Source: Streptomyces calvus
GTDB lineage: Bacteria; Actinomycetota; Actinomycetes; Streptomycetales; Streptomycetaceae
Length of the DNA: 64,000 bases
Reading direction: 5' to 3'
Assembly: GCF_006782915.1 (NCBI RefSeq)
Contig: NZ_VCNP01000049.1
Location: 62,001-126,000, forward strand
The translations under genes and the position numbers were made by a program. Numbering within the stretch: position 1 is the first letter of the stretch; every line of letters starts with the position of its first letter. Below are positions 42,425 to 50,743 of this stretch, piece by piece. The notes under the pieces are model-generated. The model was not told where the DNA came from. It saw nothing but the letters and a program-made list of their open reading frames with translations, and made no database searches.

Positions 42425-42673
42425 TCACACGCGCGTGCTGCCGCTCTGGTCGCGGTGCTGCTTGTTCCTGCGGGGGATCAGTCCGGCCAGGCCCAGCAGG
42501 CCCAGCAGGCCCCACAGCCCGGCGTTGCCGCCGTCGTCGTCATCGTCCTGCGCCTGGACGACCGTGGCGGTGGTCTGCTGGGCCGGCTGCTCGGCCTGCT
42601 GTGCGAAGGCCGCGCCGGCCGGAGCGACGGCCAGGACGATACCGATGGCGACGGTGCCTATGAACTTGCGCAT
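42425..42673 (-). CDS. Small exported WGxxGxxG-type protein
   Basis: The 82-residue protein has a signal peptide (FIGTVAIGIVLAVAPAGAAFA), a Gln/Ala-rich mature segment, an acidic run QAQDDDDDGGN and then GLWGLLGLLGLAGLIPRRN, which fits the WGxxGxxG sorting-tail pattern followed by a basic cluster. Similar C-termini act as membrane anchors that are cut by a dedicated peptidase in other bacteria; whether this happens in Streptomyces is not known. RBS GGGAG is six bases before the ATG. It is divergent from the 42878 exporter gene. Confidence 0.82.
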   Translation of the reverse strand: MRKFIGTVAIGIVLAVAPAGAAFAQQAEQPAQQTTATVVQAQDDDDDGGNAGLWGLLGLLGLAGLIPRRNKQHRDQSGSTRV

Positions 42674-42877
42674 TGCTGTCTCCCTGTGGTCTCAGCAGTC
42701 GCTTTCGTACCGTCCGTAGTGCCCCGTTCCTCCAATAGCAGGCACGAATGTGCGGAAAGTAGAGATTTTTTGGTTGATTCTGCAACGGTGAGGGTGGCGG
42801 AAACGGTCGCCTCACCGTCGGCCGGAGCGGCGCCGGGCGCGAAATGACGGTGCGCGGAAAGCGGGGCGGCTGAGACC

Positions 42878-44314
42878 ATGACGGGCATGCTCGAAGCCAC
42901 CGACACCCCACGCATGTCCGGCCGTACCACCGAGCCCGCCCCGTGGGTGGTGGTGGCGCTCGCCTGCGCCGGGCAGTTCCTCGTCGTCCTCGACGTCTCG
43001 GTGGTGAACGTCGCGCTGCCGTCCGTGCGCACCGGCCTCGGGCTCGGCGAGCAGGGGCTGCAGTGGGTGGTGAACGCGTACTCCATCGCCTTCGCCGGAT
43101 TCATGCTGCTCGGCGGGCGGGCCGGTGACCTCTTCGGGCGCAAGCGCATGTTCCTCGTCGGACTCGGCCTGTTCACGCTGGCCTCGCTGGCCGGCGGGCT
43201 CGCCCAGGAGAGCTGGCAGCTGCTGCTGGCACGGGCGGTGCAGGGACTCGGCGCGGCCGTGCTGGCGCCCTCCACGCTCACCATCGTCACCTCCGCGGTG
43301 CCGGAGGGCGCGGCCCGCACCCGGGCCATCGCGACCTGGACGGCCGTCGGCGCGGGCGGCGGCGCGGCCGGCGGGTTCGTCGGCGGGGTGCTGGTGGACC
43401 TGCTGTCGTGGCGGTGGGTGCTGCTGATCAACGTGCCGGTCGGCGCGATCGTCCTGGCCGGCGCCGCCCGGTGGCTGGCGGAGAGCCGCGCCGGGGACGG
43501 GCGGCGGCTGGACCTGCCGGGCGCGGTGCTGGTGACCGCCGGACTCGCCACCCTCGCCTACGGCATCTCGCAGACCGAGGCCGAGGGCTGGGCGGCGACG
43601 GCCACCCTGGTGCCGCTGTGCGCCGGGCTCGCCCTCATCGCCCTGTTCCTCCTCGCCGAGGCGCGGGCCAAGGCCCCGCTGATGCCGCTCGCACTGCTGC
43701 GGCTGCGCTCCGTGGCGTCGGCGAACGTGGCCATGTTCCTCAGCGGGTCCGCGATGTTCTGCATGTGGTTCTTCATGACCCTGTACGCGCAGAACGTGCT
43801 CGGCTACACCCCGCTGGAGGCGGGCCTGGCGCTGGTGCCGAGCTCGCTCGCCGTGATCCTCGGCTCCAAGCTCGCGCCCCGGCTGATGCGCACGGCCGGC
43901 CCGCGCGCCGTGGCCGTGGCCGGCACCCTGGTCGCCACGGCCGGCTTCGCCTGGCAGTCGACGATGACCGTGGACGGCGCGTACCTGACCGCGATCATGA
44001 TCCCCGGCGTCCTGATGATGCTGGGCGCGGGCCTGGCCGGCACCCCGCTCGCCGCACTGGCCACCTCCGGCACGGCACCGGAGGAGGCCGGCCTGGTCTC
44101 CGGCCTGGTCAACACCTCCCGCACGATGGGCGGTTCCCTCGGCCTCGCCGTCATGTCGACCATCGCGGCCGCCCACACGGCGGGCGCCGCCCGCACCCCG
44201 CAGACGCTGACGGAGGGCTACGCGGTGGCGTTCGGCACCGGTGCGGCGGTGCTGGCCGCCGGGGCGGTGCTGATGTGGGTGTGGCTGCCGCGGCGGTCGG
44301 CGACCGCGCACTGA
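42878..44314 (+). CDS. DHA2-type MFS drug exporter
   Basis: The 478-residue, 14-helix transporter has helix-1 motif LDVSVVNVALPSVRTGLG, motif A GGRAGDLFGRKRM, motif C GAGGGAAGGFVGGVLVDLLSWRWVLLINVPVG, and the later GLVNTSRTMGGSLGLAVMST. It belongs to the EmrB/QacA group that exports antibiotics and dyes. The start could also be the ATG at 42887 (MLEATDTP). The stop codon lies inside a 46-bp duplication that repeats the last codons downstream. Confidence 0.9.
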   Translation: MTGMLEATDTPRMSGRTTEPAPWVVVALACAGQFLVVLDVSVVNVALPSVRTGLGLGEQGLQWVVNAYSIAFAGFMLLGGRAGDLFGRKRMFLVGLGLFTLASLAGGLAQESWQLLLARAVQGLGAAVLAPSTLTIVTSAVPEGAARTRAIATWTAVGAGGGAAGGFVGGVLVDLLSWRWVLLINVPVGAIVLAGAARWLAESRAGDGRRLDLPGAVLVTAGLATLAYGISQTEAEGWAATATLVPLCAGLALIALFLLAEARAKAPLMPLALLRLRSVASANVAMFLSGSAMFCMWFFMTLYAQNVLGYTPLEAGLALVPSSLAVILGSKLAPRLMRTAGPRAVAVAGTLVATAGFAWQSTMTVDGAYLTAIMIPGVLMMLGAGLAGTPLAALATSGTAPEEAGLVSGLVNTSRTMGGSLGLAVMSTIAAAHTAGAARTPQTLTEGYAVAFGTGAAVLAAGAVLMWVWLPRRSATAH

Positions 44315-44390
44315 GCCGCCCCGGCTGACATCCGCCGGGCGGGCGGCGACCGCGCACTGAGCCGCCCCGGCTGACATCCGCCGGGCGGGC
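44299..44390. repeat. 46-bp perfect tandem duplication across a stop codon
   Basis: Copy 1 (44299-44344) contains the last codons and TGA of the exporter gene; copy 2 (44345-44390) repeats it exactly. A recent duplication that left the protein unchanged. Confidence 0.95.
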
Positions 44391-44446
44391 GGGCTATACC
44401 GGACGTGCCGCACCTTCCCGCGGCCCTCCCGGCGATCAGGAGTCAC

Positions 44447-45304
44447 ATGCCCATCGACCCGGCCGAGGCGCTCGCCGCGGCCCCCAGGACCGGCGAGATC
44501 TCCTGGACCGCCGGGGACGTCCTGCTCTACCACCTCGGCATCGGCGCGGGCCGGCCCGCCACCGACCCGGCCGAACTGCGCTACACGCTGGAGTCCCGGC
44601 TGCACGTCCTGCCGAGCTTCGCCACCGTCGCCGGCGGCGGACCGCCCGGCGTGACCGACGCGCTGTCCGTGCCGGGCGTCGACGTGGACCTGGCCCGCGT
44701 CCTGCACGGCGGACAGTCGCTCACCGTGCACCGCCCGCTGCCCGCCGAAGGCACCGCCACCACCACCGGCCGCATCACCGCCGTGTACGACAGGGGCGAC
44801 GCGGCCGTCCTGGTCATGCGCACCGAGGCCGCAGACGCCGACGGGCCGCTGTGGACCGGCGAGGCCCGCGTCCACGTCCGCGGCGAGGGCGGCTGGGGAG
44901 GCGAGCGCGGCCCGTCCGCGCGGCGCGAGGCGCCCGCCGGGGAGCCGGACCGGACCGTGGAGCGGGCCGTACGGGAGGACCAGGCGCTGCTCTACCGCCT
45001 CACCGGCGACCTGAACCCGCTGCACGCCGACCCCGGCTTCGCCGCGCGCGCCGGTTTCGAACGGCCCGTCCTGCACGGGCTGTGCACCTACGGCATGACG
45101 CTCAAGGCGGTCGTCGACACCCTGCTCGACGGCGACGTCACCCGCGTCCGCTCCTACGGCACCCGGTTCGTGTCAGTCGTGTACCCGGGCGAGACGCTGC
45201 GGATCCGGATGTGGCGCGGGGACGGCGAGGTGCGGGCGGTGGTGAGCGCCGTGGACCGCCAGGACACCACCGTGCTCGCCGGCACCACCGTCCGGCACGT
45301 CTGA
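44447..45304 (+). CDS. MaoC-like (R)-enoyl-CoA hydratase, double hotdog
   Basis: The ATG at 44447 has AGGAG four bases upstream, giving 285 residues. Residues 1-140 are a hotdog domain without catalytic residues; residues 175-285 carry the hydratase motif YRLTGDLNPLHADPGFAARAGFERPVLHGLCTYG, with Asp and His as catalytic pair. It resembles the two-domain MFE2/peroxisomal hydratases, which hydrate trans-2-enoyl-CoA to (R)-3-hydroxyacyl-CoA in fatty-acid or polyketide metabolism. It stands alone and is followed by a strong hairpin. Confidence 0.9.
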   Translation: MPIDPAEALAAAPRTGEISWTAGDVLLYHLGIGAGRPATDPAELRYTLESRLHVLPSFATVAGGGPPGVTDALSVPGVDVDLARVLHGGQSLTVHRPLPAEGTATTTGRITAVYDRGDAAVLVMRTEAADADGPLWTGEARVHVRGEGGWGGERGPSARREAPAGEPDRTVERAVREDQALLYRLTGDLNPLHADPGFAARAGFERPVLHGLCTYGMTLKAVVDTLLDGDVTRVRSYGTRFVSVVYPGETLRIRMWRGDGEVRAVVSAVDRQDTTVLAGTTVRHV

Positions 45305-45336
45305 CCGGCAGGCGCACCGGAGCCGTGGACGACGAA

Positions 45337-45366
45337 GGCCCCGCCCGTCGTGCGACGGGCGGGGCC
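45337..45366 (+). terminator. Terminator hairpin between convergent genes
   Basis: GGCCCCGCCCGTCG and CGACGGGCGGGGCC form a perfect 14-bp stem with a 2-nt loop. It ends the MaoC-like gene and lies just 3' of the small ORF on the minus strand, so it can act on both. Confidence 0.85.
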
Positions 45367-45393
45367 GGATGCCGAGCGGTGCCTGACGGTGCG

Positions 45394-45561
45394 TCAGGCG
45401 GCCGACTCCGCGTGTTCGTTGTCCTGGGCCGGCCGGCGGTGGCGGCCACGCGGGGACGTTTCGGCGCCCTGCGTGGAGACCGGACCGCGATGCCTGCCGT
45501 GTCCGGCAGCGACCTGCCCGTCCTGAGCGGACTGCGGCTCGTTCGTGCTGACGTCGTTCAT
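45394..45561 (-). CDS. Small 55-residue protein with two GRHR motifs
   Basis: ATG at 45559-45561, stop TGA at 45394-45396, and about 85 percent G/C at codon third positions, as in neighbouring genes. The protein starts MNDVSTNEPQ, contains AGHGRHRGPVS and PRGRHRRPAQ, and ends EHAESAA: hydrophilic, no helix, no signal. The two Gly-Arg-His-Arg-x-Pro units are 16 residues apart. The ribosome site is weak (GGGG 13 nt upstream). It is below common gene-length cut-offs, so it may be unannotated. Function unknown. Confidence 0.6.
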   Translation of the reverse strand: MNDVSTNEPQSAQDGQVAAGHGRHRGPVSTQGAETSPRGRHRRPAQDNEHAESAA

Positions 45562-45658
45562 CGGAAGGAATTCACCCCGTAAACATGATCTTTCCTACAG
45601 CCGGGCGAGTCTAACCGGCACACCACGGGCCGAATCCAGACGGCCACGCCAACCGCCA

Positions 45659-46894
45659 CTAGTTCGTTACAAGCCGTCCCAAAGGCGCCTGCTGCAAGGG
45701 CACAGGACGGGCGGCGGACGGGGATCCGGAGGCGTCCGAGGCCTCCGGGCCGGCCGGCGGCGGCGGTCCGTCGGGGGTCACCGCACCAGCCGGATGCGGC
45801 AGTTCGGCGGCGTCCGGCGCCTCCGGAAGGTCCACCGGCACATGGACGTCCAGCCCTTCCGGCCGGCGCTCCTGCCCCGGCGCCCGCAGCGTGGCCACAC
45901 CGCACGGCACCGCCCGGGTGGCGTACGGCAGCCTCAGCACACCGTCCGCCGTCCACACCCCGCACCCCGTCAACCACCCCTCCGGCGCCGGGAAGTGGTG
46001 GACCTTCCGCTGCGCCGGCCGCCACACCCCGACCCAGCTGCCCAGCGCCCCGTCGATGCGCAGCGCCACCGCGCAGCCCTCCGGCGTCAGCATCTGCCCC
46101 GGCTGGATCGCGAACGGCGTGACCGTGCAGTCCGCCGGCCGCAGACTGTCCGGGAAACGCACCGGCAGCGTGCTGCCCAGCACCCCCCAGCCCAGCCGCT
46201 CCCGGCCCGGCGAGGGCGCGTCCGAGCGGATCAGCAGCAGCCCGCTGTCCGGGTCGGCGAGCAGCAGCCGGTCGTCGCTGTCGGCGGCGATCTGCAGCAG
46301 CGGCGACATCTCCCCGCCGCACTCCAGGTCCACCACGACCGTCTTGGTGCGCCCGCCGGTCTCCCGGTCCAGGGCCAGCATCCGCCCGCCGCGGTCCAGC
46401 CACACCCCGCCCGAGCAGCGGCCGGGCACCTCGGCGACCGACTCCGGCCCGAAAGCGCCGCCCGCCACCCGCCACACCGTCGACGACCGGGCGCCCACGG
46501 CCAGCACGTACGCCCGCTCCCCGTCCGGGGCCGGCGGCAGCAGCCGCACCCGGGCGTCCGGGCCCGGGCGCACGACCGTGCCCAGCGGCAGTTCACCGGT
46601 GCCGGGGCCGGTCGGGTACAGCAGGGAGAAGGCGTGCCGCCCGCCCACCCGCCGGTGGATGAGCACCCGCCCGTCGCTCAGGGGCTGCACCTCGGTGCCG
46701 GGCTCCTCGGGCTGGTTGCCGGGCAGCGGCACCGCGTACGGCTCGGGGCCGTCCAGGGTCCAGCGCTCGGGGAAGAAGGAGTCGCCGGACAGGGCGAGGC
46801 GGGCGGCGTAGCAGCCGTCCGCGGTGATGGTGCAGCCCGCCCGTCCGGCTCCGTCCTCGTGGCCGGCCGCAGGTTCGATGGCACAGACCGTCAT
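45659..46894 (-). CDS. Hypothetical protein, probable beta-propeller
   Basis: The 411-residue protein has GGAGG ten bases before its ATG. The sequence is rich in short beta strands and turns, with repeating patterns such as DGRVLIHRRVGGRHAFSLLYP, GVWLDRGGRMLALDRETGG, DSDDRLLLADPDSGLLLIRSD and GVWTADGVLRLPYATR about 45-60 residues apart, suggesting a propeller. No signal peptide or membrane helix. The last 60 residues are Pro/Ala-rich. No catalytic motif recognised; conserved in Streptomyces as hypothetical. Confidence 0.8.
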   Translation of the reverse strand: MTVCAIEPAAGHEDGAGRAGCTITADGCYAARLALSGDSFFPERWTLDGPEPYAVPLPGNQPEEPGTEVQPLSDGRVLIHRRVGGRHAFSLLYPTGPGTGELPLGTVVRPGPDARVRLLPPAPDGERAYVLAVGARSSTVWRVAGGAFGPESVAEVPGRCSGGVWLDRGGRMLALDRETGGRTKTVVVDLECGGEMSPLLQIAADSDDRLLLADPDSGLLLIRSDAPSPGRERLGWGVLGSTLPVRFPDSLRPADCTVTPFAIQPGQMLTPEGCAVALRIDGALGSWVGVWRPAQRKVHHFPAPEGWLTGCGVWTADGVLRLPYATRAVPCGVATLRAPGQERRPEGLDVHVPVDLPEAPDAAELPHPAGAVTPDGPPPPAGPEASDASGSPSAARPVPLQQAPLGRLVTN

Positions 46895-47068
46895 CGTTCG
46901 GTCACCTCCGGTGACGAACGGTAGTTTTCGTGTGCACGGGCGGCGGACCGGCGGGCCTCCACTTCACACGTAAGGGTGCTCCAGGAACGATTCGCCTGAG
47001 GTGCGGCCCGACGGTGTGCTCCAGGGAGCCGGTACGTCCGCGCGGGACGGACAGGTAGCCTTGCAGAC

Positions 47069-47959
47069 GTGCCCCGTCTGTCTGAAGTCATCGCCGCCCT
47101 GGACGAACTGTGGCCCGCCGAGCGGGCCGAGTCCTGGGACGCGGTCGGTACCGTCGTGGGCGATCCCGACCAGGAGGTCACGCGCGTCCTGTTCGCCGTC
47201 GACCCGGTCCAGGAGATCGTCGACGAGGCGGTGGAACTGGACGCCGACCTGCTCGTCACCCACCACCCGCTCTACCTGCGCGGGACCACCACGGTCGCGG
47301 CCTCCACCTTCAAGGGCCGGGTCGTGCACACGCTCATCAAGAACGACATCGCGCTGCACGTCGCCCACACCAACGCCGACACCGCCGACCCGGGAGTCTC
47401 CGACGCCCTCGCCGGCGCCCTGGACCTCAGGGTCGTACGGCCCCTGGTCCCGGACCCCACCGACCCCGAGGGCCGCCGCGGCCTCGGCCGCGTGTGCGAG
47501 CTCGACCACCCGCTGACCGTCCGCGAACTCGCCGAGCGCGCCGCCGCACGCCTGCCCGCCACCGCGCAGGGCGTCCGCGTCGCCGGCGACCCCGACGCGC
47601 CGGTGCGCACGGTCGCCGTCAGCGGCGGCTCCGGCGACAGCCTCTTCGACCACGTCCGGGCCGCCGGGGTGGACGCCTTCCTCACCGCGGACCTGCGCCA
47701 CCACCCCGTGTCGGAGGCCCGCGCCCACAGTCCCCTCGCGCTGCTCGACGCGGCGCACTGGGCCACCGAGTGGCCCTGGTGCGAGCTGGCCGCAGCCCAG
47801 CTCGACGAGGTCTCCGACCGTCACGGATGGGGCCTTCGGGTCCACGTCTCGAAGACGGTCACCGACCCCTGGACCGCCCACGCGGCGTCCGTCACCACCC
47901 GCCCGGGGAGCGCGTCGCGCGTCCCCGACCCCTCCGACACCTCTGGAGCCCCCAACTGA
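47069..47959 (+). CDS. Nif3-like dinuclear metal-centre protein
   Basis: The GTG start gives 296 residues. Metal ligands are visible: THHPL (His pair), HTNADTAD (His and Asp), and the C-terminal HWATEW (His and Glu). The family forms hexameric toroids with two metals per subunit; enzymatic activity varies between members (GTP cyclohydrolase-like or phosphatase). First gene of a conserved actinobacterial trio with the zinc-ribbon protein and RNase H/phosphatase. Confidence 0.92.
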   Translation: MPRLSEVIAALDELWPAERAESWDAVGTVVGDPDQEVTRVLFAVDPVQEIVDEAVELDADLLVTHHPLYLRGTTTVAASTFKGRVVHTLIKNDIALHVAHTNADTADPGVSDALAGALDLRVVRPLVPDPTDPEGRRGLGRVCELDHPLTVRELAERAAARLPATAQGVRVAGDPDAPVRTVAVSGGSGDSLFDHVRAAGVDAFLTADLRHHPVSEARAHSPLALLDAAHWATEWPWCELAAAQLDEVSDRHGWGLRVHVSKTVTDPWTAHAASVTTRPGSASRVPDPSDTSGAPN

Positions 47960-48699
47960 ACGCCGCGCCCGCCGACCAGATCAGACTCCTCGACGTCCAG
48001 GACCTCGACGTCCGCCTCCAGCAGCTCGCGCACAAGCGGAGGTCGCTGCCCGAGCACGCCGAGATCGAGTCGCTGAGCCGGGACCTGACCCAGCTGCGCG
48101 ACCTGCTCGTCGCCGCGCAGACCGAGGAGAGCGACTGCGCCCGCGAGCAGACCAAGGCCGAGCAGGACGTCGACCAGGTGCGCCAGCGCGCCGCCCGCGA
48201 CCAGAAGCGCCTCGACTCCGGCGCCGTCTCCTCGCCCAAGGACCTGGAGAACCTCCAGCGCGAGATCACCTCGCTCGCCAAGCGGCAGGGCGACCTCGAG
48301 GACGTCGTCCTGGAGGTCATGGAGCGCCGTGAGTCCGCGCAGGAGCGGGTCGCCGAACTGACCGAGCGGGTCGGCTCGGTGCAGGGCCGGATCGACGACG
48401 CGACCGCCCGCCGGGACGCCGCCGTCGAGGAGATCGACGGCGAGGCCGCCTCGGTGACCAAGGAGCGCGAGGTCGTCGCCGCCTCCGTGCCCGGCCCGCT
48501 GCTGGCGCTGTACGAGAAGCTGCGCGAGCAGCAGGGCGGCATCGGCGCGGCGAAGCTGTACGCCCGTACCTGCCAGGGCTGCCGTCAGGAGCTCGCCATC
48601 ACCGAGCTGAACGAGATCCGCGCCGCCGCCCCCGACACGGTGGTGCGCTGCGAGAACTGCCGCCGCATCCTGGTGCGCACGTCCGAGTCGGGGCTGTAG
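47956..48699 (+). CDS. Coiled-coil zinc ribbon protein (CT398-like), CTG start
   Basis: The codon overlapping the Nif3 stop is CTG (CTGA). It has TGGAG seven bases upstream and no ATG, GTG or TTG in frame before the coiled coil, so I read it as a CTG start. The 247 residues form a long antiparallel coiled coil (residues 10-180) followed by a C4 zinc ribbon: CQGCRQEL and CENCRRIL. This is the FlgN/CT398 family that partners the Nif3-like protein in actinobacteria. Confidence 0.88.
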   Translation: MNAAPADQIRLLDVQDLDVRLQQLAHKRRSLPEHAEIESLSRDLTQLRDLLVAAQTEESDCAREQTKAEQDVDQVRQRAARDQKRLDSGAVSSPKDLENLQREITSLAKRQGDLEDVVLEVMERRESAQERVAELTERVGSVQGRIDDATARRDAAVEEIDGEAASVTKEREVVAASVPGPLLALYEKLREQQGGIGAAKLYARTCQGCRQELAITELNEIRAAAPDTVVRCENCRRILVRTSESGL

Positions 48700-48711
48700 G
48701 GGTCAGGGACG

Positions 48712-50046
48712 GTGCGGGAGTTCATCGTCGAGGCGGACGGCGGGTCGCGGGGCAACCCGGGGCCCGCGGGCTACGGGGCCGTGGTGAGCGACGCGGCCAC
48801 CGGTCAGACGCTGGCGGAGGCGGCCGAGTTCATCGGCGTCGCCACCAACAACGTCGCCGAGTACCGGGGCCTGCTGGCCGGCCTGCGCGCCGCCCACGCA
48901 CTGGACCCGCAGGCCGCCGTCCACGTCCGGATGGACTCCAAGCTCGTCATCGAGCAGATGACGGGCCGCTGGAAGATCAAGCACCCGGCGATGAAGCCGC
49001 TCGCGGCGGAGGCGGCACGGGTGTTCCCGCCGGGCCGGGTGACGTACGAGTGGATCCCGCGCGAGCGGAACAAGCACGCGGACCGGCTGGCCAACGAGGC
49101 GATGGACGCGGGCAAACGGGGCGAGCAGTGGTCGCCCTCGGCCTCCACGGCCGCCCTGGACACCCCGTCCGGCCCGGCCGCCGCGGCCGCCGACGTCCCC
49201 GAGCCCTCGGGTCCGCCCGGGGATGCGACGGCGGGCGCGGCGCGTGTCCGCGCGGCACTGGCGTCCGCGGCGGCGGACGCGTCAGGGGCCACGTCCGGGG
49301 ACACCGGCGCCGACGCGGGCGCGCGGGCGGGGACGAACACGGAGGCGGCGGCCGCCGATGCCGACGCGCGGGCCGCGCGCGCCGTGGCCACGCCCCGAGC
49401 CGGTTGGGGACCCGCCGACATGGGGCCGCCGGCCACGTTCGTGCTGCTGCGGCACGGTGAGACGCCGCTGACCCCGCAGAAGCGCTTCTCGGGCAGCGGA
49501 GGCAGCGACCCCTCGCTCTCCGAGGTCGGCCGGGAACAGGCCGAGCGGGCCGCCGCCGTGCTCGCCCGGCGCGGCACCGTGCAGGCGATCGTCACCTCGC
49601 CGCTCGCCCGCACCCGCGAGACCGCCGGCATCATCGCCGCCCGCCTCGGGCTCGACGTGAGCGTGGAGGACGGGCTGCGCGAGACCGACTTCGGCGCCTG
49701 GGAGGGCCTGACCTTCGGCGAGGTCGGCGAACGCCACCCCGACGACCTGAGCGCCTGGCTGTCCTCCCCGGACGCCGAACCCACCGGCGGCGGCGAGAGC
49801 TTCGCCGCCACCGCCACCCGCGTCGCCGCCACCCGGGACAAGCTGATCGCCGCGTACGCCGGCCGCACGGTACTGCTCGTCACCCACGTGACACCGATCA
49901 AGACCCTGGTCCGGCTCGCCCTGGGCGCCCCGCCCGAGGCCCTGTTCCGCATGGAACTGTCGGCGGCCTCCCTGTCCGCGGTCGCCTACTACGCCGACGG
50001 CAACGCCAGCGTCCGGCTGTTCAACGACACCTCGCACCTGCGCTGA
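48712..50046 (+). CDS. Bifunctional RNase H / histidine-phosphatase protein
   Basis: The GTG start is 13 bases after the zinc-ribbon stop. Of 444 residues, 1-140 are RNase HI with Asp9 (EADGG), Glu50 (NNVAEY), Asp75 (MDSKL) and Asp124 (KHADRLAN). A disordered Ala-rich linker runs to about 240, then a phosphoglycerate-mutase fold starts at LLRHGE (His248) with TSPLARTRETA, RETDFGAWEG and VTHVTPIKTL. M. tuberculosis Rv2228c has the same fusion, with RNase H and alpha-ribazole-phosphatase-type (CobC) activities. It may therefore link to B12 synthesis. Confidence 0.95.
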   Translation: MREFIVEADGGSRGNPGPAGYGAVVSDAATGQTLAEAAEFIGVATNNVAEYRGLLAGLRAAHALDPQAAVHVRMDSKLVIEQMTGRWKIKHPAMKPLAAEAARVFPPGRVTYEWIPRERNKHADRLANEAMDAGKRGEQWSPSASTAALDTPSGPAAAAADVPEPSGPPGDATAGAARVRAALASAAADASGATSGDTGADAGARAGTNTEAAAADADARAARAVATPRAGWGPADMGPPATFVLLRHGETPLTPQKRFSGSGGSDPSLSEVGREQAERAAAVLARRGTVQAIVTSPLARTRETAGIIAARLGLDVSVEDGLRETDFGAWEGLTFGEVGERHPDDLSAWLSSPDAEPTGGGESFAATATRVAATRDKLIAAYAGRTVLLVTHVTPIKTLVRLALGAPPEALFRMELSAASLSAVAYYADGNASVRLFNDTSHLR

Positions 50047-50668
50047 GCCCGGCGGCCGCACGCGCCAGCCGCTCGACCCGGTCCCAGTCCCGCGCGGCCA
50101 CGGCGTCCGCCGGGAGCATCCAACTGCCGCCCACACAGCCCACGTTGGGCAGGGCCAGATAGTCCGGCGCGGAGTCCGGGCCGATCCCGCCGGTCGGGCA
50201 GAAACGGGCCTGCGGCAGCGGCCCGGCCAGCGACTTCAGATACGCGGTGCCGCCCGCGGCCTGCGCCGGGAAGAACTTCATCTCCCGCACCCCGCGCTCA
50301 AGGAGCGCCACCACCTCCGAGGTGGTCGACACCCCCGGCAGGAACGGCAGCCCGGACGCCCGCATCGCCTCCAGCAGCGTGTCCGTCCACCCCGGGCTGA
50401 CCAGGAACCGCGCTCCGGCGTCCACCGCCTCGGCCACCTGGCCGGGCGTGATCACCGTGCCGGCGCCGACCACGGCCCCGGGCACCTCACCGGCGATCGC
50501 GCGGATCGCGTCCGGGGCGGCCGGGGTGCGCAGGGTCACCTCGATCGCGGGCAGGCCCCCGGCCACCAGCGCACGCGCCAGCGGTACGGCGTCGGCGGCG
50601 TCCTCGACGACGACGACGGGCACGACGGGAGCGAGATCGAGGACCGAGGAGGGCAGGGGAGAGCTCAT
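50021..50668 (-). CDS. eda: KDPG/KHG aldolase
   Basis: The 215-residue enzyme, convergent with and overlapping the RNase H gene by 26 bp, has the Eda signatures: ALARALVAGGLPAIEVTLRTP (Glu base region), GAGTVITPGQV, and the Schiff-base Lys in EMKFFPAQAAGG, followed by FCPTGGIGPDSAPDYL. It cleaves 2-keto-3-deoxy-6-phosphogluconate or 4-hydroxy-2-oxoglutarate. The ATG at 50668 has GGGGAG upstream. Confidence 0.92.
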   Translation of the reverse strand: MSSPLPSSVLDLAPVVPVVVVEDAADAVPLARALVAGGLPAIEVTLRTPAAPDAIRAIAGEVPGAVVGAGTVITPGQVAEAVDAGARFLVSPGWTDTLLEAMRASGLPFLPGVSTTSEVVALLERGVREMKFFPAQAAGGTAYLKSLAGPLPQARFCPTGGIGPDSAPDYLALPNVGCVGGSWMLPADAVAARDWDRVERLARAAAGLSAGARCR

Positions 50669-50743
50669 GGCGTCATCCTGCCCGCAGTCGTGCACCCTGC
50701 GCAAAGCCCGTTGCGCACGCTGCAATACGACGGACAGTGTGCG

